Assembly (NCBI RefSeq): GCF_002531755.2 | Contig: NZ_CP034998.1 | Location: forward strand, 3,538,001-3,602,000 | DNA length: 64,000 bases | Reading direction: 5' to 3' | Origin: Rhizobium acidisoli | GTDB taxonomy: Bacteria > Pseudomonadota > Alphaproteobacteria > Rhizobiales > Rhizobiaceae | Shown here: piece after piece, positions 46,780-56,249 of the stretch | Numbering within the stretch: the first letter of the stretch is position 1 | How the letters are laid out: every line of letters starts with the position of its first letter | Position numbers and translations under genes: made by a program | The notes under the pieces: generated by a model | Database searches by the model: none | The model's input: only the letters and a program-made list of their open reading frames with translations | What the model was told of the DNA's origin: nothing

Positions 46780-46918
46780 CGCCCCTCATCCGGCTGCCGC
46801 CACCTTCTCCCCGTAAACGGGGCGAAGGGGATATGCCGCAACCTCTCCGCCCCCACGGCCTCTCGCAGGGCACGTCCCCTCTCCCCGTTTTTACGGGGAG
46901 AGGGTTAGGGTGAGGGGC
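46780..46918. repeat. Intergenic GC-rich inverted repeat cluster (RIME-like)
   Basis: GCCCCTCATCCG...CCTTCTCCCCGT followed by ACGGGGCGAAGGGG, then CCCTCTCCCCG (46877-46887) with CGGGGAGAGGG (46894-46904) and TTAGGGTGAGGGGC. This is the well-known proteobacterial intergenic mosaic sequence of rhizobia. It lies between two genes of one likely operon (epimerase and oxidoreductase). Confidence 0.75.
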
Positions 46919-46942
46919 AAACGTCGCGGCACGCCCTATGTC

Positions 46943-47995
46943 TTAAAGCCCCAGCATCCGCCGATTGGCCGCCTGGTCGGTACCGCTGCCGGCGAAATCG
47001 TCGAAGGCTTTCTCGGTGACGCGGATGATATGGGCGGCGACGAATTCGGCCCCTTCGCGGGCGCCGTCTTCCGGATGTTTCAGCGCGCATTCCCATTCGA
47101 CAACGGCCCAGCCGTCGAAATTATTGGCCGTCATCTTCGAGAACACCGCGCCGAAATCGACCTGGCCGTCGCCGAGCGAGCGGAAGCGGCCGGCCCGTTC
47201 CACCCAGCCCTGATAGCCGCCGTAGACGCCTTGGCGTCCGGTCGGGTTGAACTCCGCATCTTTGACGTGGAACATCTTGATGCGGTCCTTGTAGATGTCG
47301 ATATTGTCGAGATAGTCGAGGCACTGCAGGACGTAGTGCGAGGGATCGTAGAGCATGTTGGCGCGCGGATGGTTCTTCACGCGCTCCAGGAACATCTCGA
47401 AGGTGATGCCGTCATGCAGGTCCTCACCCGGGTGGATTTCGTAGCAGACATCGATTCCGTTCTCATCCGCATGGTTGAGGATCGGCGTCCAGCGGCGGGC
47501 GAGTTCGTCAAAGGCCGTTTCGACCAGGCCGGCGGGACGCTGCGGCCAGGGATAGATGAAGGGCCAGGCGAGCGCGCCGGAAAAGGTCGCATGCGCCTTG
47601 AGGCCGAGATTCTTCGATGCCGTCAGCGCCATCTTGACCTGCTCGACGGCCCATTCCTGGCGCGCCTTCGGATTGCCGCGCACCTCCGGGGCTGCGAACC
47701 CGTCGAAGGCCTCGTCATAGGCCGGGTGAACGGCGACGAGCTGGCCCTGCAGATGGGTGGAGAGTTCGGTAATCTCGATGCCGTTTTCGCGGGCCTTGCC
47801 GGCGAATTCGTCGCAATAATCCTTGGAGGTCGCAGCCTTCTTCAGATCGATTAGCTGGCTCGCCCAGGTCGGCACCTGGACGCCTTTGTAACCGATGTCG
47901 GCCGCCCATTTGGTGATCGCGTCCCAGGAATTGAAAGGCGCGGCATCGCCCGCGAACTGGCCAAGGAAAAGGCCGGGGCCCTTGATCGTCTTCAT
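46943..47995 (-). CDS. Sugar phosphate isomerase/epimerase (xylose isomerase-like TIM barrel)
   Basis: A 350-residue product from the ATG at 47995 with GGGAGGAA ahead. It belongs to the AP endonuclease 2-like TIM-barrel family (IolE/xylose isomerase-like), with metal ligands in CYEIHPGEDL, LYDPSHYVL and FHVKDAEF and the Glu of VVEWE. Substrate unknown. It sits between the ABC transporter and the oxidoreductase, on the same strand, so it probably acts on the imported sugar or polyol. Confidence 0.85.
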   Translation of the reverse strand: MKTIKGPGLFLGQFAGDAAPFNSWDAITKWAADIGYKGVQVPTWASQLIDLKKAATSKDYCDEFAGKARENGIEITELSTHLQGQLVAVHPAYDEAFDGFAAPEVRGNPKARQEWAVEQVKMALTASKNLGLKAHATFSGALAWPFIYPWPQRPAGLVETAFDELARRWTPILNHADENGIDVCYEIHPGEDLHDGITFEMFLERVKNHPRANMLYDPSHYVLQCLDYLDNIDIYKDRIKMFHVKDAEFNPTGRQGVYGGYQGWVERAGRFRSLGDGQVDFGAVFSKMTANNFDGWAVVEWECALKHPEDGAREGAEFVAAHIIRVTEKAFDDFAGSGTDQAANRRMLGL

Positions 47996-48244
47996 GTCAG
48001 ATTCCTCCCTGAATATCGACCGTAAACGTTTCTGAAGTGTTGTAGCACGCAATTTGGCGGGCGCAAGGCGCCTCCTCGCCCTCAGCTCGCGTTTTGGCGC
48101 AAGGCCGGATGCGATATGGCTGCGAGCTAATCATGATGGGCTTTGGCGGGCAAGAGGTACGTGCAGCATTTTCAGCTGCGTACATATATGGAAGCATAAA
48201 ATGCGCCCATCCTTTCGAATGGGCGCATGTCGCCAGCCAATCGA

Positions 48245-49192
48245 TCAGAACGGAGAATCCGGGAAGTAGAAGTCCTTGGCATTGTCCTTGGTGACGAGGG
48301 TCGCGTCGAGGATATAGCTGCCGTGAACCGGGACTTGATCGTAGAGAGCAGCGGCCGTCAGTTCCATGGCCGTGCCGACCATTGCCGGCGGATAGAGAAC
48401 GTCGACCGGGATCATCTTGTCGCCGTCCATGACCTTCTTGACCATGTCCTTGGAGCCGGCGCCGGCGACGACATATTTGATGTCGGTGCGCTTGGCCTGC
48501 TCGATCGCCTGCAGAACGCCGACAGCCATGTCATCGTCCTGGCACCAGACGACGTCGATCTTCTGGTACTTGGTCAGGTAGTCCTGCATGACCTTGAAGG
48601 CATCGTCGCGGTTCCAGTTGCCGTACTGGCGGTCGAGAACCTTGACCTTCGATCCGGCAATGCCCTTGTCGAAGCCGTCCTGGCGCTGCTGGTCGATCGG
48701 GATCGGCAGACCGCGGATAATCACGACTTCGGCATCCGGCGTCGTGTCCTTGATGTACTTGCCGGCGACTTCGCCGAGCGCCGGATTGTTGCCGGCCACA
48801 TAGAGGTCGCGCACGGAGTTGTCGTTGCTCGAAGGCGCACGGTCGACAAGCGCGACGAACTTGCCCTTGCCCTTGACTTCCTTGATGGCGTTGACGAGCG
48901 GATCGGGATCCGACGGCAGGATGACCAGGGCGTCGATGCCCTGCGTGTCGAGATCCTGCACGGCGTTTGCCTGGCTGGCGGCATCCGGCGAGGTCTTGAC
49001 GATGACGTTGAGACCGGGATGTTCGGCCATCAGCAGCTTGGCGACACGTTCGGCGTGGAAGACCACGCCCGACGTCCAGCCGTGGTCGGCGGCCGGAATG
49101 GACACGCCGATGGTGAATTTCTTGTCCTCGGCGTGAGCGGCGCCGGCGAACGTCACCGCCGCAACCGCCAAGCCCAACATCAATTTACGCAT
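48245..49192 (-). CDS. Sugar ABC transporter substrate-binding protein (ribose type)
   Basis: A 315-residue exported protein from the ATG at 49192, with GGGAGGAA ahead; signal peptide to about residue 21 (AGAAHA-ED). It has the periplasmic-binding fold of the RbsB/LacI type: TIGVSIPAADHGWTSGVV at the N-terminus, QGIDALVILPSDPDPL near 85, and WCQDDDMAVGVLQAI near 219. It is the third gene of the transport operon after the ATPase and permease. The sugar cannot be named. The 248 bases downstream (to 47996) contain no gene. Confidence 0.92.
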   Translation of the reverse strand: MRKLMLGLAVAAVTFAGAAHAEDKKFTIGVSIPAADHGWTSGVVFHAERVAKLLMAEHPGLNVIVKTSPDAASQANAVQDLDTQGIDALVILPSDPDPLVNAIKEVKGKGKFVALVDRAPSSNDNSVRDLYVAGNNPALGEVAGKYIKDTTPDAEVVIIRGLPIPIDQQRQDGFDKGIAGSKVKVLDRQYGNWNRDDAFKVMQDYLTKYQKIDVVWCQDDDMAVGVLQAIEQAKRTDIKYVVAGAGSKDMVKKVMDGDKMIPVDVLYPPAMVGTAMELTAAALYDQVPVHGSYILDATLVTKDNAKDFYFPDSPF

Positions 49193-49292
49193 GCCATTTC
49201 CTCCCAATAATTGCAGGGACTTTTCCATATCGGGACCGGACGCCCTGTAAGTCCGGTCAATCCTGAGCCCGATCAATGCAAACCGGAGCAAT

Positions 49293-50297
49293 TCATGATT
49301 TGCGCACCAGCGAGCGCTGCACGAACATGGCGATGATGATGATCGCACCCTGGATGGCGCCGATCAGGTACTCGCTGATGAAATTCGAAAGCAGCATGAT
49401 GTTGCCGACGAGTTCGAGAATGAAGGCACCGCAGATCGTGCCCCAGACCCGGCCGGCGCCTCCCTTCAGCGCCGTGCCGCCGACCACGACCGCCGTGATC
49501 GCCTGCAGTTCCCACAGGATGCCTGTTGTCGCCGAGGTCGAGCCGAGACGGGGAACATAGAGCAGCACTGCAATGGCAACACACAGGCCCTGGATGACGA
49601 AGGCGATCGTCCTGACGCGATTGACCGCGATGCCGGAATAGCGGGCAACATCGCTGTTCGACCCGACAGCGACAACGTGGCGCCCATAGCGGGTGCGATA
49701 GAGAATGAAGGCCGCAACCGCCGTCACCGCCAGGATCACCACGATCGGGATCGGCACGCCGGCAATCGTGCCAAAATAAGCGGGACGATAGAGCGTCTGG
49801 ATATCGGCGGAGCGAAGCGTGATCGCGCCGCCCTGCGACAGCCATGTCGTCAGGCCGCGATAGATGCCCATCGTGCCGAGCGTCGCGATGAAAGGTTCGA
49901 TCTTGCCAACCGTGGTGATCAGGCCATTCGCCAGGCCGCAAAGCGAGCCGGCGACCATGGTGAAGACCACCGCGACCGTCAGCATCAGAGCGGGGTTTTC
50001 GATAGCGCCCGAGTTCATCAGCAGGATCATCAGGCTGGCGACGAAAGCCACCATCGAACCCACCGACAGGTCGAGATCACCGGCCGAGATCACGAAGGTC
50101 GCGCCGACCGCGATGATGGCGATGAAGGCGCTGCGCGTCGCGACATTGGCAAGGTTGGTGATGCCGATGAAATTGGGATTGACCAGAGCTCCGACGATCA
50201 GAAGCAGCGCCAGGGCGACGAACGGCGCGACCGCACGCAGATCGACATCCCGCCAGGATCGGCGCCGGATTTCCCTGGTCTCCTCGTTGACACTCAT
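49293..50297 (-). CDS. Sugar ABC transporter permease (RbsC type)
   Basis: A 334-residue membrane protein with eight to ten helices, called from the ATG at 50297; a TTG at 50309 is in frame but abuts the GGGAGG. It has ISAGDLDLSVGSMVA near 80 and the coupling region VVGGTALKGGAGRVWGTICGAF, as in ribose-type permeases. It follows the ATPase gene after 59 bases. Confidence 0.93.
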   Translation of the reverse strand: MSVNEETREIRRRSWRDVDLRAVAPFVALALLLIVGALVNPNFIGITNLANVATRSAFIAIIAVGATFVISAGDLDLSVGSMVAFVASLMILLMNSGAIENPALMLTVAVVFTMVAGSLCGLANGLITTVGKIEPFIATLGTMGIYRGLTTWLSQGGAITLRSADIQTLYRPAYFGTIAGVPIPIVVILAVTAVAAFILYRTRYGRHVVAVGSNSDVARYSGIAVNRVRTIAFVIQGLCVAIAVLLYVPRLGSTSATTGILWELQAITAVVVGGTALKGGAGRVWGTICGAFILELVGNIMLLSNFISEYLIGAIQGAIIIIAMFVQRSLVRKS

Positions 50298-50356
50298 TTC
50301 CAAAACCAACCTCCCGCCCCATTCTTTCTGGGCATCTTATCTGTCCGCTTCGACCC

Positions 50357-51883
50357 TCAGGCCGCCGCTTTCCTCTTCAGCCCGGCGGCGTAACGCATGA
50401 TCTCCTGCTCGGAGATCTCGTCCCCTTCGAGCACGCCGACGATATGCCCTTCGCGCATCACCACCACCCGCGTGCATAGCCCGATGACCTCGGGCATCTC
50501 CGACGAGACGATGATGATCGACCGGCCGTCCCGGGCCAGCGCCGAGATGAAATGATAGATCTGCTGTTTGGTGCCGACATCAATGCCGCGCGTCGGCTCG
50601 TCGATGATGATGATGTCGGGCTCGGTCTCCATGACCTTGGCGAGCAGCAGCTTCTGCTGGTTTCCGCCCGACATCCGGCCGGCGACGATATTGCCGTCGC
50701 GAACCCGGATGTCGAAGCGCCGCTTGGCTTTTGCCATCGCGGCCGCTTCGCTGCCGGGGCTGAGATAACCTCGGCGAGAATGTCTTCCGAGCGATTGCAG
50801 CGTCAGATTGGTGACCATGCCGGAGCGCAGCAGCAAGCCCTTCGACTTGCGGTCCTTGGTCATATAGGCCAAGCCGCAGCGATTGGCGGCATGCACGTCG
50901 CCGGAGGGAACGGCGGCCCCTTTGATTACCACCTCGCCCTCAAGACGGCTCCGCAACCCGGCGATCGCTTCCATCAGTTCGGTGCGGCCGGAGCCGATCA
51001 TGCCGGAAAAACCGATGATCTCGCCCTTGCGCACCTCGAAGCTCGCACCTTTGACATAGCCCGTCGAAACCGAGGCGACGCTCAAGACGATCTCCTCGTC
51101 GACATCAGGCTCGACCTTGGCCGGATAAAGGCTGGAAAGTTCGCGGCCGACCATCAGCTGCGCGATCGATTCGCCGTCCAGAATGGATGTCGGCGACGTC
51201 TTGATCCATTGGCCGTCGCGCAGCACCGTGACACGATCGGTCAATTCCATCACTTCATCGAGCTTATGCGAAACGAAGACGAAGCTGGTGCCCTGATCGC
51301 GCAGCTTGCGGACCTGCTTGAACAGCATATTGGTCTCTTCCCGCGACAAGACGGCGGTCGGCTCATCCATGAACACGACCCGCGCGTCGCGGCTGATGGC
51401 CTTGGCGATTTCGACCATCTGCTTGTCGGCGATGGAAAGCGTGCTGATCAGAGCATTCTCGTCGACATGCGAACCGAGCACATCGAGAACCTTGCGTGTC
51501 TCCGAGCGCATATATTTGCGGTCGAGCACGCCGAAGCGCGTGACTTCGCGCCCGAGGAAGAGGCTCTCCGTCACGGTCAGATGTTCGGCGAGGTTGAATT
51601 CCTGGTGAATGATGACGATGCCGAGCGCCTCGGCGGCGCCGTTGGGCGGCAGGACGACGGGCTTGCCGTCGAGCAGGATCTCGCCGGAACTCGGCTGTTC
51701 GAAACCGGACAACACCTTGACGAGCGTGGATTTGCCGGCGCCGTTTTCACCCATCAACGCATGGATTTCGCCGGCGCGGAGATCGAAATTGACGCTGAAG
51801 AGCACCTGCACGCCGCTGAAGGATTTGCATATACGCCTGGCGGACAGCACCACGGGTGCGGTGTCGGCGATCTCCACGGTCAT
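50357..51883 (-). CDS. Sugar ABC transporter ATPase, double nucleotide-binding domain (RbsA type)
   Basis: A 508-residue protein from the ATG at 51883, preceded by GGGGGGAGGG. The first domain has a Walker A GENGAGKST and a signature-like LSIADKQMVEIAKAI. The second has a degenerate Walker A region GMIGSGRTEL and the signature MSGGNQQKLLLAK, with IIDEPTRGIDVG. This is the normal pattern of RbsA/XylG proteins. It is the first gene of the operon reading away from the LacI gene. Confidence 0.95.
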   Translation of the reverse strand: MTVEIADTAPVVLSARRICKSFSGVQVLFSVNFDLRAGEIHALMGENGAGKSTLVKVLSGFEQPSSGEILLDGKPVVLPPNGAAEALGIVIIHQEFNLAEHLTVTESLFLGREVTRFGVLDRKYMRSETRKVLDVLGSHVDENALISTLSIADKQMVEIAKAISRDARVVFMDEPTAVLSREETNMLFKQVRKLRDQGTSFVFVSHKLDEVMELTDRVTVLRDGQWIKTSPTSILDGESIAQLMVGRELSSLYPAKVEPDVDEEIVLSVASVSTGYVKGASFEVRKGEIIGFSGMIGSGRTELMEAIAGLRSRLEGEVVIKGAAVPSGDVHAANRCGLAYMTKDRKSKGLLLRSGMVTNLTLQSLGRHSRRGYLSPGSEAAAMAKAKRRFDIRVRDGNIVAGRMSGGNQQKLLLAKVMETEPDIIIIDEPTRGIDVGTKQQIYHFISALARDGRSIIIVSSEMPEVIGLCTRVVVMREGHIVGVLEGDEISEQEIMRYAAGLKRKAAA

Positions 51884-52029
51884 TATGCCCTCCCCCCAAG
51901 AGCGCCTTGCATCCGGCAGAACCTGCCGGCGCCGCTCCATCACCTTGAACTAGCGCACATTCCCATTCTGAAAACCGCTTGCTGTTTTCGGGTGCTCTGC
52001 GCTTGCGGCTCCCGTCCGCTTTGGAGTTT

Positions 52030-52066
52030 ATGTAAACCTTTACATCAGGCGTGTAAAGGTTTACAT
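52030..52066. promoter_or_regulatory. Tandem LacI-type operators between divergent genes
   Basis: ATGTAAACCTTTACAT at 52030-52045 and GTGTAAAGGTTTACAT at 52051-52066 are each palindromic, and the two together form a larger inverted repeat. Their centres are 21 bases apart, two turns of the helix. They lie between the ABC operon and the LacI gene, so one repressor could control both. Confidence 0.8.
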
Positions 52067-52157
52067 GGTGGATTTACGCAGATCCGTTGAAGCCTGCCTT
52101 TGACCTGTCGACAAGTCTGTGTAGTGTCGCGGCGAAGACAGCCCAAGGCAGAGCTCA

Positions 52158-53189
52158 GTGTCGAATTCCACGCCCGCAACAATCGAAGACGTCGCCCGGA
52201 TCGCCGAGGTCTCCATCGCGACGGTGTCCCGGGCGATCCATATGCCGGAGAAGGTCGCCAACTCCACACGGCTCAAGGTCAACCAGGCGATCGCCGTCAC
52301 CGGCTATACCACGAATGCCATGGCCCGCAGCCTGAGGCTCGGCCGTTCCAACATGATCCTCGTGGTGGCGCCCGACATCGGCGACCCCAATTTCTCCAAC
52401 ATTCTCGTCGGGCTGGAAAACGAGGCGCGCGCGCACGGCTACGGCATCCTGATCGGCCACACGCAGAACGACGCCCAGCGCGGGCTCGAATATCTGAAAT
52501 TCTTGAATTCCAACCAGGCTGCCGGGCTGATCCTGTTCACCGGCATCCTGCCCTTCGGGCATCAGACGATGACGGCGCGGCTGCCGCCGAGTGTGGGGGT
52601 TTTCGAGCCCGTCTTCAACGGCGGCATTCCCTATGTCGGCGTCGACGATACCGAGGGCGCCAGGAAAGCCGTGGACCTGCTGCTGGCCGAAGGCCATCGC
52701 AAGATCGCCTTCATCGGCGATTCGCGCACCCGGCTTGCCTATATCAGGCGCCGCATGGGCTACGATGCCGGTCTCGATGCCGCCGGCATCCCGCCCGATC
52801 TGAGGATCGTGCTCGAAGGCGACGGCACGATCGAAAGCGGCCGGCATGCGGTGGAACAGCTTTTCATGCGCGACACGCTTCCCACCGCCTTCATGTGCGT
52901 GAACGATCAGACGGCGATCGGCGTCATGGTCGGGCTCGGGGCGCGCGGCTACGACATTCCGCGTGATTTCTCTGTGACCGGTTTCGACGACGTGCCGCAG
53001 GCCGTCTTCATATCCCCGCCGCTGACGACGATCCGCCAGCCGCGGACGGCGATCGGCAAACAGGCGATGGCGCTGCTGCTGGAGCTCCTGTCCGATGGCC
53101 AGCCGACCGAGACGGAAATCCTGCTGCGGCCGGATCTGGTGGTTCGAAACTCCGTCTCCGCGCCGTCGCGCAACTGGTTGAAGCGCTGA
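52158..53189 (+). CDS. LacI-family regulator of the sugar ABC operon
   Basis: A 343-residue product from the GTG at 52158. The HTH TIEDVARIAEVSIATVSRAIHM (residues 8-29) and the hinge YTTNAMARSLRLGRS mark a LacI protein; the effector domain ends VTGFDDVPQAVFISPPLTTIRQP. Divergent from the transporter operon, with the tandem operators in the 274-base gap. It converges with xylA. The inducer is presumably the transported sugar or its product. Confidence 0.92.
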   Translation: MSNSTPATIEDVARIAEVSIATVSRAIHMPEKVANSTRLKVNQAIAVTGYTTNAMARSLRLGRSNMILVVAPDIGDPNFSNILVGLENEARAHGYGILIGHTQNDAQRGLEYLKFLNSNQAAGLILFTGILPFGHQTMTARLPPSVGVFEPVFNGGIPYVGVDDTEGARKAVDLLLAEGHRKIAFIGDSRTRLAYIRRRMGYDAGLDAAGIPPDLRIVLEGDGTIESGRHAVEQLFMRDTLPTAFMCVNDQTAIGVMVGLGARGYDIPRDFSVTGFDDVPQAVFISPPLTTIRQPRTAIGKQAMALLLELLSDGQPTETEILLRPDLVVRNSVSAPSRNWLKR

Positions 53190-53209
53190 ACAGAGATTTG
53201 GCCGGCGAC

Positions 53210-53244
53210 AAAAAATTGTGCCGGCGGCCGATGACCGCCGGCAC
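53210..53244 (-). terminator. Terminator of xylA
   Basis: GTGCCGGCGG (53218-53227) pairs with CCGCCGGCAC (53235-53244). On the minus strand it is followed by AATTTTTT. Confidence 0.8.
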
Positions 53245-53250
53245 GTTTGA

Positions 53251-54561
53251 TTAGACGTAACGGTTGACGACGTTTTCGAGCAGTTCCTGCTTGCCGGATC
53301 TCGGCTGCGGGTTGACGTCCTTGGTCTCGACCCAGTTCGTAATCTCGTCCAACGAATATTCGCCGCGGAAGAGCTTCTGCGCCTCGGCGGATTCCCAGCC
53401 GGCATAACGATCGGCGAGCGGCTGCGACAGAGCCTTGTCCTCGATCATCCTGGCGGCGGCCTTCAGGCCGCGGGCGCAGCAATCCATGCCGCCGATATGA
53501 CCGATCAGCAGATCCGCCGGGTCGAGAGACTGGCGGCGAAGCTTCGAGTCGAAGTTGGTGCCGCCAGTCTTGAAGCCGCCGCCTGCCAGAACGTGGTAGT
53601 AGGCGAGCGCCATTTCGGGAACATTGTTCGGGAACTGGTCTGTATCCCAGCCGGACTGATAGTCGTTGCGGTTCATGTCGATCGAGCCGAAGATGCCAAG
53701 CGCATTGGCAAGCGCCAGTTCGTGCTCGAAGGAGTGACCGGCCAGGATCGCATGGCCCTGCTCGATATTGAGCTTCACTTCGTTTTCTAGGCCGTGCTTT
53801 TTGAGGAAGCCGTAGACGGTCGCAACGTCGTAATCATACTGGTGCTTGGTCGGCTCCTGCGGCTTCGGCTCGATCAGGATCGTGCCCTTGTAGCCGATCT
53901 TGTGCTTGTATTCGACGACGAGGTTGAGGAAACGCCCGAGCTGGTCGAGCTCCCGCTTGAGATCGGTATTGAGCAGCGTCTCGTAACCTTCGCGGCCGCC
54001 CCAGAGCACATAGTTCTCACCGCCGAGCTTCTGCGTCGCGTCGATGCAGGTCTTCACGGTCGCGGCTGCGAAAGCGAAGACATCGGGATCCGGATTGGTC
54101 GCAGCACCCGACATGTAACGGCGGTTGGAAAAGAGGTTCGCCGTGCCCCAGAGCAGCTTGGTGCCGGTGGAAGCCTGCTTCTCGGCGAAGTAGTCGACGA
54201 TCTCGTTGAGGTTTTTGGTGTTCTCAGCGAAATTTTTGCCCTCCGGACGCACGTCGGCATCATGGAAGCAGTAATAGGGCGAGCCGAGCAGCGAGAAGAA
54301 TTCGAAGGCAACGTCAGCCTTGAGCTTGGCGGCCTTCATCGTGTCCTCGAACCAGGGACGCAGGAAGGTCTGGCCGCCGAAGGGATCGCCGCCCGGCCAG
54401 GTGAAGGTGTGCCAATAGGCCACCGCAAAGCGCAGATGGTCCTCCATGCGCTTGCCCATGACGATCTCGTCCGGCTGGTAGTAACGGAAGGCCAGCGGAT
54501 TGGTGCTGTCAGGGCCTTCGTATTTCACTTTTTGGATATCGCCGAAAAATCCGGTGCTCAT
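53251..54561 (-). CDS. xylA: Xylose isomerase
   Basis: A 436-residue enzyme that converts D-xylose to D-xylulose. The metal-binding and catalytic segments are present: [43 protein letters not shown], and [17 protein letters not shown], with [11 protein letters not shown] near the C-terminus. The length and motifs fit the family II enzymes of Gram-negatives. It is third in the order lacI-xylB-xylA, separated from xylB by a repeat of about 150 bases. Confidence 0.97.
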   Translation of the reverse strand: MSTGFFGDIQKVKYEGPDSTNPLAFRYYQPDEIVMGKRMEDHLRFAVAYWHTFTWPGGDPFGGQTFLRPWFEDTMKAAKLKADVAFEFFSLLGSPYYCFHDADVRPEGKNFAENTKNLNEIVDYFAEKQASTGTKLLWGTANLFSNRRYMSGAATNPDPDVFAFAAATVKTCIDATQKLGGENYVLWGGREGYETLLNTDLKRELDQLGRFLNLVVEYKHKIGYKGTILIEPKPQEPTKHQYDYDVATVYGFLKKHGLENEVKLNIEQGHAILAGHSFEHELALANALGIFGSIDMNRNDYQSGWDTDQFPNNVPEMALAYYHVLAGGGFKTGGTNFDSKLRRQSLDPADLLIGHIGGMDCCARGLKAAARMIEDKALSQPLADRYAGWESAEAQKLFRGEYSLDEITNWVETKDVNPQPRSGKQELLENVVNRYV

Positions 54562-54609
54562 ATTGGGTCTCCTTGGGTTCGTAATTCAGTCTTAGCGTTT
54601 GTGCCATCC

Positions 54610-54761
54610 GGCCCCCTCATCCGACCCTTCGGGCCACCTTCTCCCCGAGGGGAGAAGAGGAATGAGGCGCCGCTGCGAGTCTCTTCTCCCCAGCGGGGGT
54701 CCGAAGGACGGGTCGAGACGCGTGGCTCGACCCGGTCAGTGCGCAGGCGGATGAGGGGGCC
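54610..54761. repeat. Inverted repeat element between xylB and xylA (RIME-like)
   Basis: GGCCCCCTCATCCG at 54610-54623 and CGGATGAGGGGGCC at 54748-54761 are exact inverse copies. Between them are the CTTCTCCCC-GGGGAGAAG hairpin and a second such pair. It splits the xyl operon by 214 bases and may act as a processing site or a partial terminator. Confidence 0.8.
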
Positions 54762-54775
54762 GCTGGCTCCAGTTC

Positions 54776-56230
54776 TCAATGCGTCAGCGATTTGACCGCC
54801 GGATAAACTGCGCGGTAGCGCGTATAGGCATCCTCGTAAGCGCCGCTCAGCGCCGACACCGGCTCGATCGTGCCTGATGTCACCGGCGGCGTGCAGACGG
54901 CAATCGGATCGGCACCCGTCGCGGCAATCAGGCCGAGGCGGGCGGCGCCGAAGGCCGCGCCGAAATCGCCGTCGGCGGGCAGGTCGACCGGAACGCCAAG
55001 CGCGGTCGCGATCGACGCCAGCCAGTAATGCGAGCGCGAACCGCCGCCGATCGCCGTGACGCGGGAGATGCCGGTGCCGGCCGAACGCAGCGCCTCGAGA
55101 TTGTCGCGGATGGCAAAGGTCACGCCTTCGAGCACCGCCTGGGTGAGAACGGCGCGGCTGCTTTCATGTTCGAGGCCGATGAAGGCGCCGCGGATGACGG
55201 CATCATTGTGCGGCGTGCGCTCGCCGGAAAGATAGGGCAGGAAGGTGACGCCGGTCGGCGCCTTCAGCGTCTCGCCGAGTTCGCCGGTGAGATCGGCCGC
55301 CGACTTGCCGGTCACGCCGGAATGCCAGTTGAGCGCATCGGTGGCCGAGAGGATGACGCCCATCTGGTGCCAGGTGTTCGGCAGCGCGTGGCAGAAGGCA
55401 TGCACGGCACTTTCCGGCTTCGGCAGATAGGAGCCGTTGGCGGCAAAAAGCACACCCGACGTGCCGAGCGAAACGAAGGCGGCGCCATCGCTGACCGTGC
55501 CCATGCCGCAGGCGGAGGCGGCATTGTCGCCGGCCCCGCCGGCCACGACGACATTGCCTGAGATGCCCCATTGCGCCGCAAGTTCTGCCCGCAGCTGACC
55601 AGCCTGCGCGGTGCCTTCGACAAGCGCCGGCATCTGCTCCTCGGAAAGATTGGTGGCGGCGAGCAGTTCGGACGACCAGGCGCGCTTGCCGGTGTCGAGC
55701 CAGGAAGTGCCAGCCGAATCCGACATTTCGGAGATATAGTCGCCGGTCAGCCAGAGACGCAGGTAGTCCTTCGGGAGCAACACTTTGGCGATCTTGGCGA
55801 AAACATCGGGCTCATGCTTCTCGACCCAGGCGAGCTTCGGCGCCGTGAAGCCGGGGAAGACGATGTTGCCGGTCAGCGCGCGGAAGCGCGGATCGGCATC
55901 GAGGGCTGCAGCCTCGACGTGGCTGCGCGTATCGTTCCAGAGGATGCAGGGGCGCAGCACTTTGTCGGCCGCATCGATCAGCGTCGCACCGTGCATCTGG
56001 CCGGAAAGGCCGATGCCTTTGACCGCTGCAAGCTCTTTCGGATGTTTCGCCTTCAGGCCGGCAACGGCCTCTTCGGTGGCACGCACCCAGTGGGCCGGCT
56101 CCTGCTCCGACCAGCCGGAATGCGGACGCGAGACGTCGAGCGAACCATTGGCCGAGCCGACGATCTTCTGATCGCCGTCGATCAGCATCGCCTTGACGCC
56201 GGAGGTTCCGAGATCGAGACCGAGATACAT
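54776..56230 (-). CDS. xylB: Xylulokinase
   Basis: A 484-residue FGGY-family kinase that phosphorylates D-xylulose. Phosphate-binding motif GLDLGTSGVKAML at 4-16, QMHG near 78 (GLSGQMHGATL), the catalytic Asp in GGAGDNAASACGMG near 234, and the adenosine segment IGGGSRSHYW. AAAGGAG precedes the ATG. It lies 19 bases after the LacI-type gene, so one transcript. Confidence 0.95.
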   Translation of the reverse strand: MYLGLDLGTSGVKAMLIDGDQKIVGSANGSLDVSRPHSGWSEQEPAHWVRATEEAVAGLKAKHPKELAAVKGIGLSGQMHGATLIDAADKVLRPCILWNDTRSHVEAAALDADPRFRALTGNIVFPGFTAPKLAWVEKHEPDVFAKIAKVLLPKDYLRLWLTGDYISEMSDSAGTSWLDTGKRAWSSELLAATNLSEEQMPALVEGTAQAGQLRAELAAQWGISGNVVVAGGAGDNAASACGMGTVSDGAAFVSLGTSGVLFAANGSYLPKPESAVHAFCHALPNTWHQMGVILSATDALNWHSGVTGKSAADLTGELGETLKAPTGVTFLPYLSGERTPHNDAVIRGAFIGLEHESSRAVLTQAVLEGVTFAIRDNLEALRSAGTGISRVTAIGGGSRSHYWLASIATALGVPVDLPADGDFGAAFGAARLGLIAATGADPIAVCTPPVTSGTIEPVSALSGAYEDAYTRYRAVYPAVKSLTH

Positions 56231-56249
56231 GGGGTATTCTCCTTTGCCG

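Noticed and set aside
46745-46873. Longer N-terminus for the Gfo/Idh/MocA oxidoreductase
   Set aside because: The extra codons come from the intergenic repeat, and AGGAGG stands before the ATG at 46744.
46780-46918. CRISPR or tandem array
   Set aside because: The repeats are inverted mosaics of unequal length without regular spacers; no cas genes.
54562-54775. Coding extension between xylB and xylA
   Set aside because: Open frames here are short and follow the inverted repeats; no conserved protein.
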